Below, piece after piece: positions 6,728 through 11,969 of a DNA stretch of 11,969 nt. Position numbers and translations under genes: made by a program. The stretch is taken from NCBI GenBank assembly GCA_018432645.1, contig JAHDSP010000216.1, forward strand, positions 1-11,969. Direction: 5' to 3'. Origin of the DNA: Bacteroidales bacterium (GTDB taxonomy: Bacteria > Bacteroidota > Bacteroidia > Bacteroidales > DTU049). Under the pieces are notes generated by a model, which saw nothing but the letters and a program-made list of their open reading frames with translations, was not told where the DNA came from and searched no databases. Every line of letters begins with the position of its first letter. Position 1 is the first letter of the stretch.

Positions 6728-7102
6728 TTACAAAGTAATGCTATGTATGCTATCAAAAGCAGCAAAAGGTAAAGCAAAAGATATTGCAAAAATTATAATT
6801 AAAATAATAAAAAGGCAAATAGCAGCACCAATGCCGATACTTACCCATCCTAAAATTTTGCCAACATTAGCATTACTATATTCAGCTTTTGTATAAAGAG
6901 AGGGATTTAATTCATAAGCTTTCAGAGCTTTATTACCTTCTACGACAGCAATAATGCCTAAAATTATACCTATAATTACTGTTGTAAGAGTGAAAACAAC
7001 AGATAAAATACCTAATATAAAAGCAGATTGAGAACCTGGTAAGACTTGATTTTTCACATTTTTTTCTTCAGGTTGTTGAACATTAATTTCTTGGTTTTCC
7101 AT
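6728..7102 (-). CDS. Small two-helix membrane protein (DUF4190/CD225-like)
   Basis: From the ATG at 7102 this encodes 124 aa: a hydrophilic, Glu/Gln/Asn-rich N-terminus (1-24), a first membrane helix (about 25-54, ending IILGIIAVVEGNKAL), a polar loop of about 25 residues with YELNPSLYTKAEYSNANVGK, and a second helix (about 83-112). Helix, 'G-x-A/N-A' segment, short loop and helix is the layout of DUF4190/CD225-type proteins, which are frequent and mostly uncharacterised in Bacteroidetes. The frame extends upstream to an ATG at 7132, but that would add 10 residues over the probable -7 promoter box, so I chose the inner ATG. The gene precedes nnr by 5 bases. No enzymatic role can be assigned. 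Confidence 0.82.
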   Translation of the reverse strand: MENQEINVQQPEEKNVKNQVLPGSQSAFILGILSVVFTLTTVIIGIILGIIAVVEGNKALKAYELNPSLYTKAEYSNANVGKILGWVSIGIGAAICLFIILIIIFAISFALPFAAFDSIHSITL

Positions 7103-7129
7103 AATAATATTTTTTGGGGATTTATAATA

Positions 7130-7137
7130 CAAAAATA
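7130..7137 (-). promoter_or_regulatory. Bacteroidota-type -7 box for the membrane-protein/nnr operon
   Basis: On the - strand this reads TATTTTTG, an exact fit to TAnnTTTG. It would give a transcription start near 7122 and a leader of about 20 bases before the ATG at 7102. No TTG is found at the expected -33 spacing, so support rests on the -7 box and its position. Confidence 0.5.
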
Positions 7138-7292
7138 TAATAAAAATTTTTAATGAATAAATAAATAATAAAATGGTTTAGAATATAACTGTAAAAAGGA
7201 TTTCAAATTTTATTCTATCAAAAAACAAGAATAGTATTTATAAAATTTTTAAAAAAGATTTGGAAAGGGTGGGAGAGAGGGGGAATAATCAT

Positions 7293-8297
7293 TTATGTTA
7301 GCTTTTCCCTATGCTTTAATTTCAATCTCATATACACATACCATGCCTCCCAGTCTGACGCTGCTAAATTCAACATCCTACCTATATCATTTATCACTCT
7401 ATTCAATAAATATTTGTGCTTCACTACATACCACATTATATAACTCTGCAAATACTTCGTAGCAACTCCTCTAAAGGTATTATTTATCCACCAAGCAAAA
7501 TCATTTTCCTTGTCTTTCACTATCGATAAACCATGCTGTCCATATTTTTTTGTCCTTTTAGTAATTATAGTTTTCTCTTTTATACTTTGTGTCTTCAGAT
7601 TCTTAAATTCTTCATTATCTGGTGAGCAAATAACAGCATTTTTAGATATTCTAGTTAATAAGATTTTATCTATCTGATCTCGCTTCACATTATCTAGACC
7701 AGTCAATTTGCAAAGCATATTGCCACTTCTGTCTATCATAGATAGTACAGCTACATTATGAGTTTTCAGTTCTTGAGCCAGTAGATATTCTTCTAAAGTT
7801 TTGTATCTACGACCTTTCTCAGAATATTTCAATTTTAGCTCATCTATTTCCATAATGCCAAAGAAGTTTACATTATTTTCGAAGCTTCTGAGAGTAGATA
7901 GAATGCGATGTCGCCATTCGAAACTTGTAGGTAGAGAGATACGAAGTTCTTTGGAGCATTGACGTAAGGTTTTACCTTCAAGCATCAGACGAATGTAATC
8001 AAGCATTAATTCTTTTTTATGAAGATAATAGACGAAGGTGCCTGTAGTCTCACGGAAGTTTTTACCGCAATTTTTACATTTATACATTTGTTGGCCTTGC
8101 TGATGGCCATTTTTTTTAATATGGATGCTTTTGCAATGAGGACATTGTGGAGAGACGCTTTGAGCTTTCAGATGTTGATAATCAACAACGTCATTGCCTT
8201 GGAGTTTCATCTTATTGTAGAGATTATTTAGGAATTCTAAATTGAGCTGTTTACCCTGTGATAGGTGCTCTTTGAGGTTTGATACTATGTCTTTCAT
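7293..8297 (-). CDS. IS1595-superfamily (ISXO2-like) transposase
   Basis: This 334-aa DDE-type transposase is apparently full length. After an N-terminal arm comes a C4 zinc ribbon with C52xxC55 and C74xxC77 followed by GKNFRETTGT, a helix-turn-helix-like segment (about 108-133, LRQCSKELRIS to FEWRHRIL), and then the catalytic core. The first acid is D152 in MEIDE, the second is probably D227 in CSPDN, and the family-typical TFRGVATKYLQSYIMWY lies at 274-290. The third catalytic residue is not obvious; E264 or N265 is the best candidate, and some members of this superfamily use Asn there. The start ATG at 8297 is 19 bases downstream of a perfect -7 box. No frameshift or stop interrupts the frame, so the element could be active. 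Confidence 0.9.
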   Translation of the reverse strand: MKDIVSNLKEHLSQGKQLNLEFLNNLYNKMKLQGNDVVDYQHLKAQSVSPQCPHCKSIHIKKNGHQQGQQMYKCKNCGKNFRETTGTFVYYLHKKELMLDYIRLMLEGKTLRQCSKELRISLPTSFEWRHRILSTLRSFENNVNFFGIMEIDELKLKYSEKGRRYKTLEEYLLAQELKTHNVAVLSMIDRSGNMLCKLTGLDNVKRDQIDKILLTRISKNAVICSPDNEEFKNLKTQSIKEKTIITKRTKKYGQHGLSIVKDKENDFAWWINNTFRGVATKYLQSYIMWYVVKHKYLLNRVINDIGRMLNLAASDWEAWYVYMRLKLKHREKLT

Positions 8298-8316
8298 ATA
8301 TTATAAATTTTTGTTG

Positions 8317-8324
8317 CAAAGATA
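8317..8324 (-). promoter_or_regulatory. Bacteroidota-type -7 box of the transposase gene
   Basis: On the - strand this reads TATCTTTG, an exact TAnnTTTG. Transcription would start about 7 bases later, leaving a leader of about 13 bases before the ATG. The -33 region has only a CTTTT tract. The box lies inside the proposed IS right end, so the element would carry its own promoter, one that the host sigma factor can use. Confidence 0.6.
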
Positions 8325-8433
8325 ATAAATTTTTAAAATAAAAGCCTATAAATATTTAAAAATTTTTTAACTTATTTCCTCCCCTTACTTCCATATTAAT
8401 TTTTTTAATTAATTTTATCTTAATTTATTTTTT

Positions 8434-9690
8434 ATGTTAAAATCCGATTTATCTCGTATCTTTGTGGCTATCCCATTAATGAATGAGCTAGATAATATTC
8501 CTATTTTATTAGATCAGTTAATTAATCAATCTTTACGTCCTGTTATAATTTCTTTTTGCATTAATCAACCAGAATCGTGGAGAAAATTACCTGATAAAAA
8601 GGAAATAATTTTAAACAATAGAAAAACTTTGATTTATTTAAATAAAGTTTCAGCTTCATTTCCTATACCTATTACAGTGTTGGATCACACTTCACCTGGC
8701 AATGGATTCCATTCTAATGTTGGATGTGTGGGATTAGCACGTAAGCTTTGTATTGATTCTTTTTTATCGTTTACTAAGAGTAATGATATTATTGTAAATA
8801 TGGATGCTGACACTTATTATCCTGATAATTATTTTGAAAATATTATAGATATTTACAATCAATTACCTTTATTGAGCGGTGTTTGTGCACCATATTATCA
8901 TAAAATTGATAATTTGCCAGAAGATAAAGCAAGGCTAATGCTTCGTTATGAGATTTTTTTACATTATTATACTTTGCAACTACTTTTAATAAAATCGCCT
9001 TATGCGTATATGCCTATTGGTTCTGCTATGAGTTTCAGAGTAGAAGCTTATAAAAAAGCAGGTGGTTTCAAAATAAAAGATGCTGGCGAAGATTTTTATA
9101 CTATGCAGCAAATTAGAAAAATTGGAATTATAAGCTCTTGGTTAGATAATACCATTTATCCTGCTGCTCGTATATCTGATAGGGTAGTATTTGGTACTGG
9201 GCGAGCTATAGGTTTAAATTTAGAAAATCAAATTAAAAAATATCCTTTTTATCCAACATATTTATTTAAAAAAATTGAATCTTATTATCAAATTTTAGAA
9301 CATAGTAATTCTACAGATAATATTATTAAACATTTAAAAGAGATCATTCCTGAAGAAATTATTTTGAAAATTTATAAAAATCATTCACAGCGAGATAAAT
9401 TCGTTCATGCTATTCATGAATATTTTGATGCTTTTCATATTTTAAAATTTCTAAATAATAATTATTCTGTGGAAATAAATAATGATTTTGAATATTTTAA
9501 AAATTTTTATCAAGAATTATTTAAAAAAAATATAATTTATAAAAATTGGCAAGAGATATCTATTGATGAATTAAATCTTATAAGGGATGATTTATATAAT
9601 TATGAGTTAAATTTACACAGAGATAAACTAAATTTTTTATTAATGAATAAAACAGATAAAAAATTATGGCAAAATCTAAAAATGTTATAA
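8434..9690 (+). CDS. GT2-like (GT-A fold) glycosyltransferase, substrate unknown
   Basis: The 418-aa protein begins with the beta strand and turn of the GT-A fold, RIFVAIPLMNELDNIPILLDQL in pieces (8-29). It carries the nucleotide-sugar/metal DAD motif in VNMDADTYYPDNY (121-133), then an acceptor-side block GSAMSFRVEAYKKAGGF (196-212) and the GED motif (218-220) expected for the catalytic base. Residues from about 265 to the end form an AT-rich, Lys/Asn/Tyr-heavy, probably helical extension that I do not recognise. There is no signal peptide or membrane span, so it is probably cytosolic or peripheral. It stands alone on its strand between an IS and an unrelated lipoprotein gene, so context does not indicate the glycan made. 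The start was chosen because later ATGs would remove the first beta strand. Confidence 0.8.
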   Translation: MLKSDLSRIFVAIPLMNELDNIPILLDQLINQSLRPVIISFCINQPESWRKLPDKKEIILNNRKTLIYLNKVSASFPIPITVLDHTSPGNGFHSNVGCVGLARKLCIDSFLSFTKSNDIIVNMDADTYYPDNYFENIIDIYNQLPLLSGVCAPYYHKIDNLPEDKARLMLRYEIFLHYYTLQLLLIKSPYAYMPIGSAMSFRVEAYKKAGGFKIKDAGEDFYTMQQIRKIGIISSWLDNTIYPAARISDRVVFGTGRAIGLNLENQIKKYPFYPTYLFKKIESYYQILEHSNSTDNIIKHLKEIIPEEIILKIYKNHSQRDKFVHAIHEYFDAFHILKFLNNNYSVEINNDFEYFKNFYQELFKKNIIYKNWQEISIDELNLIRDDLYNYELNLHRDKLNFLLMNKTDKKLWQNLKML

Positions 9691-9817
9691 AATACTGAAA
9701 TACAATTTTAAAATAATTTTTTTGTAAATATTATAATAGAAAAAAATAGATAAAATCCCCACTAATATCCACAAAATTATTAATAAATAACTTTAATTAT
9801 TAAATTATTGTAAATTT

Positions 9818-10129
9818 TTAATTAGAACAAGAAAATCCTTGAGTTTCACATTCTATAATTATAACTTTAGCTGGACTACATCCAGAACCACCACTAATTC
9901 CTACCTGTTGAAATTCATGTTCACCAGCAGGTAATGAAATAGTTTTTGATTCTCCGGGATCCAAAGTACCATAATTAACACCATCAATCATAATTCTCTG
10001 AACTGTATTAATGGATTTATTTGTTAATTTTAAATCTCCTTTTCCTCCGCAATCAATTTTGCATGATAACATTATTGTTAAAATAGAGAAAAATAAAATT
10101 AATGAAGTAATAGATAATAATTTTTTCAT
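9818..10129 (-). CDS. Small predicted lipoprotein with a PEGA-like beta domain
   Basis: This 103-aa protein has a type II signal peptide: MKK, a hydrophobic stretch (4-21) and lipobox MLSC with the lipidated cysteine at C23. The mature part is about 80 aa, and its central segment (about 33-75) reads LKLTNKSINTVQRIMIDGVNYGTLDPGESKTISLPAGEHEF in pieces. That pattern of 'IDG-x-x-x-G-x-L' followed by 'LPAGEH' resembles PEGA-type small beta domains. Besides C23 there are cysteines at 27, 84, 94 and 101, so disulphides are possible if it reaches the periplasm or cell surface. It is monocistronic, with its own strong promoter, and lies just downstream of parE. About 130 AT-rich bases with no gene separate it from the glycosyltransferase stop. 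I do not know its function. Confidence 0.78.
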   Translation of the reverse strand: MKKLLSITSLILFFSILTIMLSCKIDCGGKGDLKLTNKSINTVQRIMIDGVNYGTLDPGESKTISLPAGEHEFQQVGISGGSGCSPAKVIIIECETQGFSCSN

Positions 10130-10155
10130 AACAATAAAATTTGATTTTGTTTTAG

Positions 10156-10187
10156 CAAATTTAAAATATTAAATTTATATAATCAAA
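10156..10187 (-). promoter_or_regulatory. Near-consensus Bacteroidota promoter for the lipoprotein gene
   Basis: On the - strand the -33 element TTTG (10187-10184) and the -7 element TAAATTTG (10163-10156) are separated by 20 bases, matching the published Bacteroidetes consensus TTTG-N19/20-TAnnTTTG in both halves. Transcription would start near 10149 and give a leader of about 20 bases. The -33 element lies only 5 bases beyond the parE stop codon (10192-10194). Confidence 0.75.
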
Positions 10188-10191
10188 TTTT

Positions 10192-11969
10192 TTATAATAA
10201 ATCTAAAATTTCGTTATATCTAAGGTTTTCTATGACAAATTCTGCTCTTGTAGCAGTATTCTCACCCATATAAAAGTCTAGTAATTGATTAATTTTTATG
10301 TCAGAATTATAAACTATGGGTTCTAATCTGATATTTTTACCTATTAATTGCCTAAATTCATCTGGAGATATTTCTCCTAATCCTTTAAATCTTGTTATTT
10401 CGCTACTGTTACCTAATTGATTAAGTGCTTTTTGTTTTTCTGTGTCACTGTAGCAATAAATAGTTTTTTGTTTATTTCTTACTCTGAATAATGGTGTTTG
10501 TAGTACATATAGATGTCCAGCTTTGATTAAATCTGGATAAAACTTTAAGAAAAATGTAAGTAGAAGCAGTCTGATATGTTTACCATCCTCATCAGCATCT
10601 GTAGCTATTATCACATTATTATATCTTAAATTGTCAAGTCCATTATCAATATTAAGAGCAGCTATCAAGAGAGCAAATTCTTCATTAGCAAAAATAGATT
10701 TTTTGGTAGCTTTATGAACATTTAGAGGTTTCCCTTTTAAGCTAAAAACTGCTTGAATATTAGCATCGCGAGCTTTAGTAATGCTACCACTAGCGGAGTC
10801 TCCTTCTGTAATGAAAATCGAAGTTTCTAGTCTACGTTCATGATTTGTATTAAAATGTATTTTACAATCACGTAATTTTTTGTTATGCAAACTAGCTTTT
10901 TTCAGCACTTCACGAGATACTTTTTTTATATTATTAATGTCTTTTCTTTGTTTTTCATTAAAAAGTATTTTTTCTTGAATAGCTTTTGCAATATCAGGAC
11001 GGCGATGTAGTTCATTATCCAAATTTTTCTTTAGCACTTCTCCTATATATGCTCTAATAGATTTGCCATTAGGTACCATATACATTGAACCTAGTTTGGT
11101 TTTAGTTTGTGATTCAAAAACGGGTTCATGAATTCTAATGGAGAGAGTAGCTAAAAGTCCATTACGTATATCTGATGCATCATAGTTTTTGTTATAGAAA
11201 TTTCTAATAGTTTCTACATAAGCTTCTCTGAAAGCTTGTACATGCGTACCACCTTGTACAGTATATTGACCATTGACATATGAAAAAATTTCTTCATTAG
11301 CATCGCCCATAGCATATGTGAAAGCAAATTCGAAGTCTTCGTCCTCAATATGAATAATATCAAACATTATCTCACTAGAAATTCTTTTTTGTAATAAGTC
11401 TATAATTCCCTTTTCACTATAAAATTCTTTGTCATTATAAATTATTTTCAATTTTTTGTTAAGGCAAACGTAGTTCCATAGCATATCTTCGATAAACTCA
11501 TCATGGAATTCATATTGACCAAAAATTTCTTCATCAGGGATAAACTGCACTAGAGTACCATTAGCCTCATCAGAGTCAAAATTTCTAGTAGTTTGCAAAA
11601 CACCTTTAGAAAATATAGCTTCTACAGCTTTGTGTTCTCTATATGATACAACTCTATAATATTGAGAAAGAGCATTTACAGCTTTAGCACCAACTCCATT
11701 GAGGCCAACAGTTTTTTTGAAAGCTATACTATCATATTTAGCACCTGTATTAATTTTAGAAACTACATCTACAACTTTGCCTAGTGGTATTCCTCTACCA
11801 TAATCTCTCACACTAACTAAATTATCTTTAAGCGAAATTTCTATTTTGCTATATTTCACCATTAGAAATTCATCAATAGAATTATCAATAGTCTCTTTTA
11901 ATAAAACATATATGCCATCATCTCTAGAGCTACCATTGCCCACTTTTCCTATGTACATGCCTGGGCGCA
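10192..11969 (-). CDS. parE: DNA topoisomerase IV subunit B (ParE), N-terminus outside the window
   Basis: This is the ATPase/TOPRIM subunit that, with ParC, decatenates daughter chromosomes. The reading frame stays open to the window edge: codons for R-P-G precede the ATG at 11958, giving the family's RPGMYIGK motif, so that ATG is internal and the gene is cut at its 5' end. Counting from this Met, the GHKL ATPase domain shows E22-x-x-x-N26, DYGRGIP (52-58) and GLNGVGAKAVNALS (85-98), with the QTK-loop lysine in SQTKTKLG (283-290). The TOPRIM domain has ITEGDSASG (383-391), LKGKPLNV (407-414) and TDADEDGKHIR (453-463) with the metal-binding acids intact, then RFKGLGE (523-529). Short spacing and the DDGIYVLLKE motif favour ParE over GyrB, as in Bacteroidetes. 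Confidence 0.93.
   Translation of the reverse strand, partial: RPGMYIGKVGNGSSRDDGIYVLLKETIDNSIDEFLMVKYSKIEISLKDNLVSVRDYGRGIPLGKVVDVVSKINTGAKYDSIAFKKTVGLNGVGAKAVNALSQYYRVVSYREHKAVEAIFSKGVLQTTRNFDSDEANGTLVQFIPDEEIFGQYEFHDEFIEDMLWNYVCLNKKLKIIYNDKEFYSEKGIIDLLQKRISSEIMFDIIHIEDEDFEFAFTYAMGDANEEIFSYVNGQYTVQGGTHVQAFREAYVETIRNFYNKNYDASDIRNGLLATLSIRIHEPVFESQTKTKLGSMYMVPNGKSIRAYIGEVLKKNLDNELHRRPDIAKAIQEKILFNEKQRKDINNIKKVSREVLKKASLHNKKLRDCKIHFNTNHERRLETSIFITEGDSASGSITKARDANIQAVFSLKGKPLNVHKATKKSIFANEEFALLIAALNIDNGLDNLRYNNVIIATDADEDGKHIRLLLLTFFLKFYPDLIKAGHLYVLQTPLFRVRNKQKTIYCYSDTEKQKALNQLGNSSEITRFKGLGEISPDEFRQLIGKNIRLEPIVYNSDIKINQLLDFYMGENTATRAEFVIENLRYNEILDLL

Larger units (their letters stand above)
7261..8393 (-). 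mobile_element. IS1595-superfamily insertion sequence (ends approximate)
   Basis: This element of about 1.1 kb consists of one intact transposase gene between G/C-rich ends that contrast sharply with the AT-rich surroundings. The left end (7261-7288) reads TGGAA, then clustered GGG runs, then GGGGGAATAA. The right end, read on the - strand from 8393, begins TGGAAGTAAGGGGAGGAAAT. The outer TGGAA and the inner purine block match, but a gap is needed, so these are at best imperfect terminal inverted repeats. No convincing 8-bp target duplication can be read because the flanks are nearly pure A/T. It lies between the - strand nnr operon and the + strand glycosyltransferase and interrupts no visible gene. 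Confidence 0.6.

Noticed and set aside
6421-6738. Open reading frame of 105 codons on the + strand.
   Set aside because: It is antisense to the conserved N-terminal domain of nnr, with composition typical of a shadow frame.
7103-7132. Upstream in-frame start that would lengthen the two-helix membrane protein by 10 residues.
   Set aside because: Its ATG overlaps the probable -7 box at 7130-7137, and MENQE at 7102 is the more typical hydrophilic start.
7238-7260. AT-rich segment resembling one at 8350-8371, as a possible target-site duplication of the IS.
   Set aside because: The shared core is an A/T run (AAAATTTTT type) that recurs by chance in this composition, and its length and position do not fit the proposed ends.
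8019-8231. Open reading frame of 70 codons on the + strand.
   Set aside because: It is antisense to the zinc-ribbon part of the transposase; no independent support.
8457-8464. Exact TATCTTTG on the + strand, resembling a -7 promoter box.
   Set aside because: It lies inside the glycosyltransferase gene, within the codons of the first beta strand (RIF). Using it would force a start at 8479 that removes part of the fold, and no TTG is found at the -33 distance.
9775-9812. Possible hairpin TTAATAA...TTATTAA between the converging glycosyltransferase and lipoprotein genes.
   Set aside because: It has an A/T-only stem of 7 bp with a large loop and would be too unstable to call a terminator.
11956-11958. 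ATG as the start of ParE.
   Set aside because: The frame continues upstream to the window edge with codons for R-P-G, completing the conserved RPGMYIG motif, so this Met is internal and the gene is truncated by the window.

Overview
The window is a strongly AT-rich stretch, with poly-A/T intergenic DNA, of a Bacteroidota (Bacteroidetes) chromosome. Four things point to this phylum. QueA, the HIT protein and ParE have Bacteroidetes-type sequences. greA and a HIT-family gene are adjacent, a pairing I recall from Bacteroidetes genomes. Several genes are preceded by exact copies of the phylum's -7 box (TAnnTTTG), once with a matching TTTG -33 box 20 bases upstream. Shine-Dalgarno motifs are essentially absent. 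The low GC and compact operons would fit a host-associated or reduced-genome lineage, but the window still carries MEP isoprenoid, shikimate and queuosine genes, so it is not an extremely eroded genome. I cannot name the genus.

Layout. 41-234: a promoter and two tandem leucine tRNAs (anticodons GAG and CAG), 9 bases apart. 359-2107: queA and ispD, a two-gene unit closed by a clear intrinsic terminator at 2124-2158. 2188-5114: greA, a HIT-family gene, era and aroB, all on the + strand; greA/HIT are almost touching, while era and aroB follow after 80- and 31-base gaps. 5175-7102: on the - strand, a small two-helix membrane protein gene followed after 5 bases by nnr (NAD(P)HX repair), converging on aroB. 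About 7261-8393: an IS1595-superfamily insertion sequence with an intact transposase on the - strand and G-rich, imperfect ends. 8434-9690: an orphan GT2-type glycosyltransferase on the + strand. 9818-10129: a small Cys-containing lipoprotein gene on the - strand with a near-ideal Bacteroidota promoter. 10192-11969: parE (topoisomerase IV subunit B) on the - strand, cut by the window edge, so its true N-terminus lies outside.

Functionally this is mostly housekeeping: leucine decoding and tRNA modification (tRNA-Leu, QueA), transcript elongation (GreA), ribosome assembly (Era), isoprenoid and aromatic precursors (IspD, AroB), cofactor repair (Nnr) and chromosome decatenation (ParE). The accessory part is the IS plus the glycosyltransferase and lipoprotein between 7.2 and 10.1 kb. 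I see no defence system, CRISPR array, prophage or other clearly new system. The observations most worth a second look are a QueA that has lost several near-invariant motif residues, a strong terminator placed only about 30 bases before the greA start codon, a hairpin that links the two tRNAs, and the uncharacterised lipoprotein and glycosyltransferase.
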